A stretch of DNA of 64,000 bases from Tepidisphaeraceae bacterium (GCA_035998445.1 DASYHQ010000052.1:124001-188000), one strand, 5' to 3'. Positions 41,761-49,224 are shown, counted from the stretch's first letter. Numbers and translations: made by a program. Notes: generated by a model not told the origin, from the sequence alone.

Positions 41761-42882
41761 ATGAAAAGGCCCATCGCGTTCGCGCTCGTCCTCATCCTGT
41801 CATTCATCGCCCCGGCGATGGCGCAGGACATCGTCGTCGGCCACTACGGCGCCATGACCGGTGGCACCGCGACGTTCGGCATCAGCACCGATGAAGGCAT
41901 CCGCCTGGCGCTCGACAAGATCAACGCCGACGGTGGCGTGCTCGGCAAGCAGGTGAAGCTGGTGACGGAGGACACGCAGGGCAAGCCGGAAGAAGCCGTC
42001 ACGGCCGTGCAGAAGCTCATCAATCAGGACAAGGTGGTCGCCGTGCTGGGTGAGGTCGCCAGCAGCAACTCGCTGGCAGCCGCGCCGGTCTGTCAGCGGT
42101 CGCGCGTGCCGATGTTGTCGCCCGCCAGCACCAACCCCAAGGTGACGCAGGTCGGCAACTACATCTTCCGCTCCTGCTTCATCGATCCCTTCCAGGGCGC
42201 CGCGATGGCGAACTTTGCGATGAACGATCTGAAGGCCAAGCGCTTCGCCGTCCTGTACGACGTGAAGCAGGCCTACAGCAACGGCCTGCGCGAGTTCTTC
42301 ATCGAAACGGTGAAGAAGGCCGGCGGTGAGATCGTCGCCGACGAGAGCTACAGCACCGACGACATCGACTTCAAGGCCCAGCTGACCAAGATCCGCAACA
42401 CCAATCCCGATGCCGTCTACGTGCCCGGGTATTACACCGAGGTCGGCCTCATCTGCCGACAGGCGAAGGAGCTTGGCCTGAACGCGCCGCTGATGGGTGG
42501 AGATGGTTGGGACAGCGAACAGACCTTCAAGATCGGTGGCGATGCGGTCAACGGCAACTACTTCACCAACCACTACTCGCCCGAAGAAGACCGCCCCGCG
42601 GTGAAGCAGTTCGTCGACGCCTACAAGGCCAAGTACAACGGCAAGACCCCCGACGCCATGGCGATCCTCGGGTACGACGCGATGAACCTCATGGCCGCCG
42701 CCATCACGAAGGCCGGCAACACCAAGGGCAAGGACATCCGCGATGCTCTGGCCGATACGAAGGACTTCCCCGGCGCCAGCGGCACGATCACGATCGATAA
42801 GGAGCGCAACGCGCAGAAGCCGATCGTGGTGTTGAAGATTGAGAACGGCGCGACGAAGTTCATGACGAGCGTGCAGCCGTAG
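41761..42882 (+). CDS. livK: Periplasmic branched-chain amino acid-binding protein LivK-like
   Basis: The ATG at 41761 has GGGAG about five nucleotides upstream and gives 373 aa. The signal peptide (IAFALVLILSFIAPAMAQ) precedes DIVVGHYGAMTGGTATFG, the start of a type I periplasmic-binding fold. Family landmarks include EGIRLALDKINADGGVLGK, VLGEVASSNSLAAAPV, PMLSPASTNPKVT and GDGWDSEQ. The protein would capture a branched-chain amino acid or related amide and deliver it to LivH/LivM. A family A palindrome of about 104 bp lies between it and livH, probably setting the ratio of binding protein to permease by stabilising or attenuating the transcript. Ligand specificity is not evident. Confidence 0.94.
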   Translation: MKRPIAFALVLILSFIAPAMAQDIVVGHYGAMTGGTATFGISTDEGIRLALDKINADGGVLGKQVKLVTEDTQGKPEEAVTAVQKLINQDKVVAVLGEVASSNSLAAAPVCQRSRVPMLSPASTNPKVTQVGNYIFRSCFIDPFQGAAMANFAMNDLKAKRFAVLYDVKQAYSNGLREFFIETVKKAGGEIVADESYSTDDIDFKAQLTKIRNTNPDAVYVPGYYTEVGLICRQAKELGLNAPLMGGDGWDSEQTFKIGGDAVNGNYFTNHYSPEEDRPAVKQFVDAYKAKYNGKTPDAMAILGYDAMNLMAAAITKAGNTKGKDIRDALADTKDFPGASGTITIDKERNAQKPIVVLKIENGATKFMTSVQP

Positions 42883-42919
42883 TTTGATGTGAACCTTCGA
42901 TCGCCGAGCGAAGGCCATT

Positions 42920-43023
42920 TGTCATCCCGAGGGGAGCGGTAGCGACCCGAGGGATCTCCCAAGGCCCCGAACCGTCAGCCGGTCGAGATCCCTCAGGTCG
43001 CTACCGCTCCCTTCGGGATGACA
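42920..43023. repeat. Palindromic repeat family A, copy 3, between livK and livH
   Basis: This copy of about 104 bp runs from TGTCATCCCGAGGGGAGCGG to CCCTTCGGGATGACA with long complementary arms. It starts 37 nt after the livK stop and ends 43 nt before livH, inside a likely operon. Confidence 0.9.
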
Positions 43024-43066
43024 GTGAGTGGTGATCGGGATCACTTGAAAACCACGGTCGCCCGCC

Positions 43067-43990
43067 ATGGAAGAATTCCTCCAACAGCTCGTCAACGGCC
43101 TGTCCTACGGCGCGATCATCGCGCTGATCGCCGTCGGCTACACGATGGTGTACGGCGTCCTTCGCCTCATCAACTTCGCCCACGGCGACGTCTACATGCT
43201 GGGGGCGATGTTCGCGTTTTACGCGGCCACCAATTGGTTCGGGCTATCGGCTGAACCCACTTGGCCGAAGTTCTTCCTCATCCTGCTCGTCGCGATGACG
43301 CTTTGCGGCATCGTGGGGTTTCTCATCGAACGCCTCGCCTATCGGCCGCTGCGCGACGCGCCGCGCATCAACTCGCTCATCACGGCCATCGGCGTGTCGC
43401 TGTTCATTCAGTACGGCGGCCAGCAGACGGCCGTCTTCGGGCCCAACCCGCGCTCGTTCCCGCAGATCATCCCGAACATCAGCGGTGAACTGTTCAACAT
43501 CCACGGCGTGACGGTCAGCAAGGTCGACGCACTCATCCTCGTCGTCACGGTCGTACTGATGAGCGCCCTGACGTACCTCGTCATGTTCACGCGCACGGGT
43601 CTTGCGTTGCGGGCCGTCAGCTTCCGGTTCGACACGGCTGCGCTCATGGGCATCCCGATCAACCGCATCATCAGCTTCACCTTCGTGCTCGGCAGCGTGC
43701 TGGCCGCGGCCGCGGGGGTGCTGGTGGCGATTAAGTACCCGAAGGTCGACCCGCTGATGGGTTTAATGCCCGGCGTCAAAGCCTTCGTCGCCGCCGTGCT
43801 GGGCGGCATCGGCAACATCCCGGGCGCGGTGTGCGGCGGCCTGTTATTGGGCCTGACCGAAGTGCTGGTCGCCGGCTATCTGCCCAAGGGCAGCCAGTAC
43901 AAGGACGGCGTCGCGTTCGTCATTTTGATCGCCGTGTTATTGGTCAAGCCCAGCGGGCTGCTTGGGAAGAACACGATTGAGAAGGTGTAA
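43067..43990 (+). CDS. livH: Branched-chain amino acid ABC transporter permease LivH
   Basis: The 307-aa inner-membrane permease has eight hydrophobic segments and the LivH signature NGLSYGAIIALIAVGYTMVYGVLRLINFAHGD at residues 10-41. The cytoplasmic coupling segment near residue 190-215 (TALMGIPINRIISFTF) and GIGNIPGAVCGGLLLGL match the family. It pairs with LivM (33.9 kb) and LivK (41.8 kb) of the same orientation. There is no Shine-Dalgarno before the ATG. No LivG/LivF genes follow; instead a 21-bp repeat array starts 62 nt after the stop. The ATPases must be encoded outside the window. Confidence 0.93.
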   Translation: MEEFLQQLVNGLSYGAIIALIAVGYTMVYGVLRLINFAHGDVYMLGAMFAFYAATNWFGLSAEPTWPKFFLILLVAMTLCGIVGFLIERLAYRPLRDAPRINSLITAIGVSLFIQYGGQQTAVFGPNPRSFPQIIPNISGELFNIHGVTVSKVDALILVVTVVLMSALTYLVMFTRTGLALRAVSFRFDTAALMGIPINRIISFTFVLGSVLAAAAGVLVAIKYPKVDPLMGLMPGVKAFVAAVLGGIGNIPGAVCGGLLLGLTEVLVAGYLPKGSQYKDGVAFVILIAVLLVKPSGLLGKNTIEKV

Positions 43991-44051
43991 TCGACCGTCC
44001 GCCGCCGTTCCCTGACTCGGTCCCGATAAAAACGCGCTTCATCCCCTCAAC

Positions 44052-44324
44052 CCGTCGCCCGTTCGACTCGGACGGTGCCAAAGACGCAGCGAACGGTCGA
44101 CCGTTTGACCTGAACGGTCGACGCGTCAACGCAAACGGTCGACCGTTTGCCCCGAAAGGTCGACCGCTCGACCCGGCACGTCGACCGTTTGAACCGAACG
44201 GTCGACGGTTTGACCCGACACGTCGACCGTTCACGTCGGAAGGTCGACCGATTGCCTCGGCACGTCGACCATTTGAACTGACCCGTCGACCGCTTAAGTC
44301 GGAGCGTCGACGCTGCAAGACGCG
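44052..44324. repeat. Tandem array of 13 units of exactly 21 bp with GTCGAC palindromes
   Basis: Thirteen degenerate 21-bp units in perfect register follow livH, with consensus about CGGTCGACCGTTTGAACCGAA. Eleven of the units keep GTCGAC. Many carry the 10-bp palindrome CGGTCGACCG. The period is two helical turns, so every palindrome lies on the same face of the helix. No spacers vary as in CRISPR. Because 21 is a multiple of 3, long frames are open (up to 132 codons on the minus strand, heptapeptide SNGRRPF-like), but no convincing start signal is present. I favour a protein-binding array or a mobile/variable repeat over a gene. Confidence 0.9.
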
Positions 44325-44415
44325 GCGGCGTCGATCTAACACAAGTCGTCAGCGATCTTTAGCGAGAAACCGACTTTCTGCCCTGTCACCGACTAGCGAT
44401 GCGACGAGCCGGACG

Positions 44416-44648
44416 CCTCCGGCCCCTCTCCCGGTACGCCGGGGGAGGCTGGGTGGGGGCATTTGGAATGACCAATGACCAAACCAGAATGACCCCATGA
44501 ATGCACAAGCACCAATGTCCAATGCGTGGGGCCTCACTTGGTCATTGGGTCATTGAGATTTCATTGGTCATTCGGATTTGGTAGTTGGTCACTTGAGACC
44601 ACCCCCACCCTAGCCCTCCCCCGGAGTACCGGGAGAGGGGACCGGAGG
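44416..44648. repeat. Nested palindrome: family F arms enclosing family G repeat
   Basis: The outer arms are a family F pair: CCTCCGGCCCCTCTCCC at 44416 and GGGAGAGGGGACCGGAGG ending at about 44648. Just inside them are further inverted arms of the GGGTGGGGG/CCCCCACCC type. The middle (44465-44590) is a family G element built from TTGGTCATTGG-like words in both orientations (AATGACCAATGACCAAA and GGTCATTGGGTCATTG). No gene is present between the 21-bp array and the small membrane gene at 44658. Confidence 0.8.
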
Positions 44649-44657
44649 GGCGGTCCG

Positions 44658-45038
44658 TCATCGGGACTTCATCGTGTCGTCCCAGCATTGCAGCAGCAGG
44701 CGATCCTTGCGGTTCTGGGTGATCACGCAGACCAAGCCTGTTACCGCCAGCGAAGCGCCGGCCGACAGGCCGGTCGCGAGTAAGAAGCCCAGCATCAGGC
44801 CGGTGTTGAACTGCGTCTGATCCATCGTCTCTTCGAACGTCTTCGTCGTCGGCGCGGCCTCCCGGTCCAGTTCCGCGAAGATGGCCACTGATTGTTCGTG
44901 TAGCTTTCGTACCTCGTACAGTGCTCCCCCAACCACCGCGATCCCGATCACCAGCATTGCCACACCGACCATCCGCCGCCGCCGTTGCCAGAATCGCAGC
45001 CGCTCGATGACCTGCTCGTCGGTTGGTAGCCATTGCAT
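44658..45038 (-). CDS. Small membrane protein of unknown function
   Basis: The ATG at 45038 with GGAG eight nucleotides upstream gives 126 aa; the longer in-frame start at 45083 lacks support. The product begins MQWLPTDEQVIERLRFWQRRRR and has two hydrophobic segments, MVGVAMLVIGIAVVGGALY and LMLGFLLATGLSAGASLAVTGLVCVI, separated by a charged, probably helical stretch (residues 55-85). The C-terminus is ITQNRKDRLLLQCWDDTM. I do not recognise the family. A second small membrane protein gene lies 69 nt upstream on the same strand. The 3' end abuts the nested repeat. Confidence 0.6.
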   Translation of the reverse strand: MQWLPTDEQVIERLRFWQRRRRMVGVAMLVIGIAVVGGALYEVRKLHEQSVAIFAELDREAAPTTKTFEETMDQTQFNTGLMLGFLLATGLSAGASLAVTGLVCVITQNRKDRLLLQCWDDTMKSR

Positions 45039-45107
45039 GCGAGGTACTCCAAGCCGTGCTCTGCCCCGCCCTCGGCACGGCACGGAGTACCGTACCGTGG
45101 CACCCGG

Positions 45108-45413
45108 CTAGTTTGCCGGCCGAGTGGTCGCGATAACTTCCTCCATCCAGTCGGACGGGGGCGGCCCGCCAGCATTACGGTAGGCCTCGAACCGCTTATT
45201 GAGCAAATTAAGTTGAGCAGCCGCTTTCTCGCAATCGCCTTGGTTAGCAGACTCCTCGATGAAAACTAGCGCTCCATGGATGCCGCGATGGACATCGCTG
45301 TCCATGTTCGTACGCCACGCGATTTTGGATGCAGGAACAACGAACGTCAATCCGATCGCGGTTGCGATAACGAATCCGATTAGAAAGCTGAGTGGGGAAA
45401 AGCGGATCTTCAT
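45108..45413 (-). CDS. Small membrane-anchored protein of unknown function
   Basis: The 101-aa product has one N-terminal hydrophobic segment (FLIGFVIATAIGLTFVVP) that could be a signal anchor. It is followed by a helix-rich soluble part (DVHRGIHGALVFIEESANQGDCEKAAAQLNLLNKRFEAYRN) that may be a short coiled coil. It ends SDWMEEVIATTRPAN. No family was recognised. It is on the same strand as and upstream of the 126-aa membrane protein, so they may form a two-gene unit. The start at 45413 has no clear Shine-Dalgarno. Confidence 0.5.
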   Translation of the reverse strand: MKIRFSPLSFLIGFVIATAIGLTFVVPASKIAWRTNMDSDVHRGIHGALVFIEESANQGDCEKAAAQLNLLNKRFEAYRNAGGPPPSDWMEEVIATTRPAN

Positions 45414-45461
45414 CGAAGTGTACCCTTCGAACTACTCGGTCGCTGTCCAGCAGGGTTGAAC

Positions 45462-45565
45462 TGTCATCCCGAGCGGAGCCAAGGCTACGGGAGGGATCTC
45501 GATGGACGGACGCCGCTCGGCACTGGGAGATCCCTCAGGTCGGCAAGCCTCCCATCGGGATGACA
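45462..45565. repeat. Palindromic repeat family A, copy 4
   Basis: About 104 bp from TGTCATCCCGAGCGGAGCCA to CTCCCATCGGGATGACA. It is of the subtype carrying GGCAAGCCTCCC in the right arm. The left arm has diverged (AAGGCTACGGGAGGG). Confidence 0.85.
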
Positions 45566-45624
45566 GGTACCTGTTGGCCGGGCGTTCTAACAACTGACCA
45601 CGGACAACGGACCACTGACGGGTC

Positions 45625-46281
45625 TCAGCCGTTCAGCGCCTTCCCCTTGCTCCGCCGCTTTGCCCTTAGCTTATGTAGCTGCTTATGCGTCACATGGAAC
45701 GTCACGGTCGCCTTGCCCACGCGGCGGTCCTTTTCGCCGCTCTTGCGCATTTGTTGTTCGACGTTCATGTCGACGGTGAGGTCGAACTCCTGGGCGGTCT
45801 TCAGCAGTTCGTGGATGTTCTGGACCGGGGTCATCTTGTAGATGGCCGGGCCAAGGCAGGGGCGGAGGAACTTGTAGTCGAGGTGTTTGCAGACGACGGT
45901 GTAGTCCTCGCCCACCACGCCGAAGACGTACATGCCGCCGGCGATCTCGGCGTTGCCGAGCAGGGCGCCGCCGGCCATGGCGTTGTACCAGTTGCGGTTG
46001 AACTTGCGGAACGGCAGGTAGGCGGCGTAGCTCTTCTCGTCGAGCTGCTTCATCTTGATGCCGCTGAAGAACGCCAGCGGCAGCCAGATGAACGAGCAGA
46101 TGCGGTGCCAGAAGTTGTCGCGCGTCGACAGCTTGCTGATGAACGCCTCGGCCTTGTCGAACCAGGTGATGCGGTCGGGCTCGTCGCCGGCGGGAAGCCG
46201 CTGCGGCACGGCGGTGTCGGCGGGCGTGCCGAGCGCCTCGGGGGGCGTGGCGGTGGAAGACGGAAGGGTTTCTGAAGCCAT
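45625..46281 (-). CDS. Hotdog-fold-like protein (DUF4442-like)
   Basis: The 218-aa protein has a low-complexity Pro/Ala-rich N-terminus (about 35 residues), a helical segment (TWFDKAEAFISKLSTRDNFWHRICSF), then a domain with KFNRNWYNAMAGGALLGNAEIAGGMYVF. That pattern, an N-W/H-x-N-x-M helix followed by small residues, resembles DUF4442 and other hotdog thioesterase-like proteins. The central PCLGPAIYKMTP and C-terminal VTFHVTHKQLHKLRAKRR are beta-strand-like with a basic tail. A role in acyl-CoA or acyl-thioester hydrolysis is possible but no catalytic residue can be named. It is flanked by repeats on both sides and is transcribed alone. Confidence 0.6.
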   Translation of the reverse strand: MASETLPSSTATPPEALGTPADTAVPQRLPAGDEPDRITWFDKAEAFISKLSTRDNFWHRICSFIWLPLAFFSGIKMKQLDEKSYAAYLPFRKFNRNWYNAMAGGALLGNAEIAGGMYVFGVVGEDYTVVCKHLDYKFLRPCLGPAIYKMTPVQNIHELLKTAQEFDLTVDMNVEQQMRKSGEKDRRVGKATVTFHVTHKQLHKLRAKRRSKGKALNG

Positions 46282-46382
46282 GGGTGAATTTCAGGGTGAC
46301 GGCGACGTTCGTTGCTCGAAACCGCTCGCATCATATCGCAGTTGAACCGGAGACGCAGCAGGGGAATCTGGGACGGCCATAG

Positions 46383-46645
46383 GAAAATCCCAAGTCCCCA
46401 TGCCAAACAAATGACCAAATCCCAATGACCAACAGGAGGGGAAAGCGACCCACAGAGAGATGTCATCCCGATGGGAGCCCAGGCGACCTGAGGGATCTCG
46501 AATGGCCGAGCGATTCTCGGCAGATCGAGATCCCTCAGGTCGGCACGCCTCCCGTCGGGATGACGGTCTGTGCAGCCCGGTATTCTCTTCAATTGGGCAT
46601 TGGGGCTTGGTCATTTGTTGGTCATTGGGGTTTGGGATTTTGTCC
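46383..46645. repeat. Family G palindrome with family A copy 5 nested inside
   Basis: The left half (46383-46435) carries AAATCCCAAGTCCCC and AAATGACCAAATCCCAATGA. The right half (46592-46645) carries the reverse complements (TCATTTGTTGGTCATTGGGG and GGGATTTTG). A complete family A copy occupies 46461-46564 between them. This fits insertion of A into G. Confidence 0.75.
46461..46564. repeat. Palindromic repeat family A, copy 5
   Basis: About 104 bp from TGTCATCCCGATGGGAGCCC to CCTCCCGTCGGGATGAC, GGCACGCC subtype. It lies within family G arms. Confidence 0.85.
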
Positions 46646-46727
46646 GACATGCGGGATTTGGGATGTTCCTTTCCCCCTCCGCCCCTTGTCCCGTGAACGC
46701 GACGGGCGGTAGAGTGGCGCATCACTC

Positions 46728-47630
46728 GTGAGCAAAAAAACATCCCATCTTGTCGTTCCGATGATTGTCGTCGCCACGTTTGCGTCCGTGCATGGGCTAG
46801 CCCTAGGGCAGCCGGCGGCGCCACCGCCGCCCAGTGTTTACCTGCAGCCGTCGGACCCGTCGTATCCAACCGATATCGGCGTGGGCAACAACGGCGGGGT
46901 CAACCTCGACTTCACGTTCCGCTATCTCACCGACTACGTCTATCGCGGCATCGACTTCAGCGAGACGGGCGGGCAGGAGGACGCGCCGAACTTCCAGTTC
47001 GACACGCGCGTGAACTTCGACCTGGGCAAGGCACCGCACCCTTATTTGGGCGTGTTTGCCAACGTCTACAATTCCGACCCGATCAGCCGATTTCAGGAAG
47101 TGCGGCCGTTCTTCGGGGCCGAGTGGGAGATTCGCCCGCTGACGATTGACGTGGGGCTGAACGCGTATATCTACCCTGAGCGGGAAGACCTGAACACGTC
47201 GGAGTACTTCGTGAAGTTCCAGCTGGACGATTCGTTCTGGCTGAAGACCGAGCGGCCGGTGCTGTCGCCTTACGTCTACGGGGCATACGACTACGACCGC
47301 TACAAGGGTTGGTACTTCGAGGCAGGCGTCGAGCACATCACCGAACTGGAGGACACCGGCCTCAGCCTGCGGCTGTTCGCCGACGTGGCGTACGTGACGT
47401 CGTACCAGTTTTACGCGGTGGATGGTGGCGACGACGGTGACGATTCGGGGTTCCAGCACTACGACGTCGGCCTGACGCTCAGCTACAGCCTGAACGCCGC
47501 CACGGATCTACCACCGCGGTATGGCACGTGGTTGATCGAGGGATATTTGGTCTACACCGACGGCATCGCGAGCTATCTGCAGGCGGACACGCAGCTGTGG
47601 GGCGGGGTGGGGCTAAGGTTCAGGTATTGA
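46728..47630 (+). CDS. TorF-like outer-membrane beta-barrel protein
   Basis: The 300-aa product starts at GTG 46728, with TAGAGT ending 12 nt before it and no Shine-Dalgarno. It has a signal peptide (VPMIVVATFASVHGLALGQ), a short Pro-rich linker, then LDFTFRYLTDYVYRGIDFSET. That YRGI-type opening and the alternating beta-strand pattern are typical of the TorF/Gcw_chp family of outer-membrane barrels. The C-terminus (WGGVGLRFRY) ends with an aromatic residue, as expected for BAM-inserted barrels. Conserved strand pairs such as VRPFFGAEWEIRPLTIDVGLN and YVYGAYDYDRYKGWYFEAGV are visible. A role in uptake or envelope maintenance is possible but unproven. Confidence 0.75.
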   Translation: MSKKTSHLVVPMIVVATFASVHGLALGQPAAPPPPSVYLQPSDPSYPTDIGVGNNGGVNLDFTFRYLTDYVYRGIDFSETGGQEDAPNFQFDTRVNFDLGKAPHPYLGVFANVYNSDPISRFQEVRPFFGAEWEIRPLTIDVGLNAYIYPEREDLNTSEYFVKFQLDDSFWLKTERPVLSPYVYGAYDYDRYKGWYFEAGVEHITELEDTGLSLRLFADVAYVTSYQFYAVDGGDDGDDSGFQHYDVGLTLSYSLNAATDLPPRYGTWLIEGYLVYTDGIASYLQADTQLWGGVGLRFRY

Positions 47631-47673
47631 TCGAAGCGGGCGGGCGGGCGGCGCGTTTGCGAGGAAAGAAAGC

Positions 47674-47750
47674 GGCCCACGAATTAGCACGAATAGGAAA
47701 GAAAGCGCAGTTGCTCTCTTTTCGTGTTGATTCGTGCCCATTCGTGGGCC
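47674..47750. repeat. Palindromic repeat family H
   Basis: A 77-bp inverted repeat with ends GGCCCACGAATTAGCACGAA and TTCGTGCCCATTCGTGGGCC around a variable centre. Only one copy was seen in this window. Confidence 0.7.
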
Positions 47751-47762
47751 GTTTGCAGTTCG

Positions 47763-47812
47763 AAATCACCCCCACCCAGCCTCCCCCGGAGTACCGGGAG
47801 AGGGGCGGAAAC
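47763..47812. repeat. Palindromic repeat family F, copy 3
   Basis: CACCCCCACCCAGCC followed by CTCCCCCGGAGTACCGGGAG and AGGGGCGG. It matches the right-hand member of the nested element at 44.6 kb and lies 5 nt before the atpC stop. Confidence 0.7.
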
Positions 47813-47816
47813 GAAT

Positions 47817-48212
47817 TCAGGCCTTCCCGGCCAACTCGATCGCGGCCTGGGCCTTGCGCATCTCATGCTGACGCTTCTGGATCGACAGCGGGTCGGTGTC
47901 CTTGCGGGCCTGGGCTTCGGCCAACGCGGCGCGGGCGGTATCGGCGTTCAGCTCGCTGGCGGCGACGGCGTCGTCGGTGACGATCGACAGTTCGTTGTCC
48001 TTCATCTGCGCCACGCCACCATCTACCAGGAAGTGCCGGCTGCCCCCGCCGACCAGATCCACGCGCAGCGAGCCCACACCCAGCTTCGCCAGCACCGGGG
48101 CGTGGCCGGACAGGATGCCCAGCTGCCCGTCGTACGCGGGGATGACCGCTTGGGTCACGTTGGCCTCGAACGCCTGCTTTTCGGGAGTGACGATAACGCA
48201 GTGGAAAGACAT
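47817..48212 (-). CDS. atpC: F-type ATP synthase epsilon subunit
   Basis: The 131-aa protein matches the epsilon subunit: FHCVIVTPEKQAFEANV, VIPAYDGQLGILSGHAPVLAKLG and a C-terminal two-helix region (AARAALAEAQARKDTDPLSIQKRQHEMRKAQ is split by sequence but visible). The N-terminal beta-sandwich binds gamma and the c-ring, and the C-terminal helices regulate ATP hydrolysis. It is full length. It is unusual in standing alone: the gene upstream on this strand is an AraC regulator and downstream is a repeat, with no atpD (beta) next to it. The rest of the operon must be elsewhere, or this is a second epsilon copy. A possible Shine-Dalgarno is not visible. Confidence 0.9.
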   Translation of the reverse strand: MSFHCVIVTPEKQAFEANVTQAVIPAYDGQLGILSGHAPVLAKLGVGSLRVDLVGGGSRHFLVDGGVAQMKDNELSIVTDDAVAASELNADTARAALAEAQARKDTDPLSIQKRQHEMRKAQAAIELAGKA

Positions 48213-48266
48213 AGGGCGGGAGTTTAAGGGGCGGCGGTGGGGGCGTCAAAGGGAAGGAGAAAGTCA

Positions 48267-48316
48267 AAATCCCAAGCCTTAGTGACCTTCAAATGACCGA
48301 GCACCAAGTCCCAAAG
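48267..48316. repeat. Family G half repeat
   Basis: AAAATCCCAAGCC, AAATGACCGAGCACC and AAGTCCCAAAG are the left-arm words of family G without the opposite arm. A half family A copy follows at 48343. Confidence 0.55.
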
Positions 48317-48342
48317 CAGAAGCGCCGCGGCTTGCCGCGTGA

Positions 48343-48360
48343 TGTCGTCCCGATGGGAGC
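48343..48360. repeat. Truncated family A repeat
   Basis: TGTCGTCCCGATGGGAGC matches the left end of family A. It stops at the AraC gene stop codon (48361-48363), so only the end remains. Confidence 0.55.
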
Positions 48361-49194
48361 TTAACTCCCCCTCCGTTGAACGAACTTCAACCGGTAATCG
48401 CGCGGACTAATGCCAAAGCGGTGTTTGAACCGCAAAGAGAGGTAAAATGGGCTGGAATAGCCTGTTTCCTCCGCAATGTCCTGCAGCGTGTGGCGGGTGT
48501 ACTCCAACAGCCGTTTAACGCGTTGCAGGCGATGCAGTTCTAAGAATCGGCCGGGCGTGTCGCCGACCTGTTCCTCGAACAGCTTGGCGAAGCGTGACCG
48601 CGATAGCCCGGCGACAGTGGCGACGGCGTCGAGGGAGGGTGGGTCGGTCAGGTTGGCTAGCAAATGGTCGATCGCCCGGCGGATGCGCGGGTCGTGGCGC
48701 GGCAGGCCGGAGCGGGGGTTGCACTCGTCGGCGCGCAACAGCGCCCGTTCCAGCGCGTTCAGGCCCAGTTCCAAACTGCGGCCGATGCCGCGACGGTAAA
48801 AGCGGATCATCTCGCGGAACTGGTTGAGCACGTCGTCACGAAGGTCCGGTGGAAGCTGCACGAACATCACGCCGGGCGCGATCGTCGGCCAATCGAGCCA
48901 GTCGAACATCTCACCGCGCGGCACGAAGTGCGCCCACGCGTTGTGCCAGTGCTGCGTCGCGGGCTCGGCGCCGTAGTCCTGGGGCGTGTTGGGGCGCACG
49001 ACGAACAAATCGCCCGCCGACAGCGTCTGCACCCCGTTCGAGTGCGCGAAGTACCCGTGGCCCGCGATCGTAAAGACCGCCAACCAGTCGAGCGTGCCGC
49101 GCGGGCGGTACGCGCCGTAACCGATCGCCTGACCGGGGTCCTCGTCGGTGTACAGCGGGTAGGCATTGGGCAGGTTTTGCTCGGCGCGGGCCAT
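48361..49194 (-). CDS. AraC-family transcriptional regulator
   Basis: The 277-aa protein has an N-terminal cupin-like sensing domain (residues 10-110: AVFTIAGHGYFAHSNGVQTLSAGDLFVVRPNTPQDYG) and a C-terminal double helix-turn-helix domain from about residue 175 (RRAIDHLLANLTDPPSLDAVATVAGLSRSRFAKLFEE, then IAEETGYSSPFYLSLRFKHRFGISPRDYR). It starts at 49194, with the strong AGGAGG six nucleotides upstream. It is divergent from a PhyH dioxygenase gene, with an inverted repeat between them that is a likely operator. Sugars or related ligands are the usual inducers of this architecture. The 3' end lies at a truncated family A repeat. Confidence 0.93.
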   Translation of the reverse strand: MARAEQNLPNAYPLYTDEDPGQAIGYGAYRPRGTLDWLAVFTIAGHGYFAHSNGVQTLSAGDLFVVRPNTPQDYGAEPATQHWHNAWAHFVPRGEMFDWLDWPTIAPGVMFVQLPPDLRDDVLNQFREMIRFYRRGIGRSLELGLNALERALLRADECNPRSGLPRHDPRIRRAIDHLLANLTDPPSLDAVATVAGLSRSRFAKLFEEQVGDTPGRFLELHRLQRVKRLLEYTRHTLQDIAEETGYSSPFYLSLRFKHRFGISPRDYRLKFVQRRGS

Positions 49195-49224
49195 TTCACC
49201 TCCTATCGGCAGTGGCAGGACGAT

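Noticed and set aside
44052-44324. CRISPR array
   Set aside because: Units are contiguous 21-bp repeats with no unique spacers, no constant repeat and no cas genes nearby.
43944-44342. A 132-codon minus-strand gene with heptapeptide repeats
   Set aside because: The open frame is a by-product of a 21-bp period. It overlaps the end of livH, has only a GTG start without ribosome-binding site and no recognisable fold.
46425-46869. Peptides of the GHWGLVICWSLGFG type
   Set aside because: They are translations of family G repeats.
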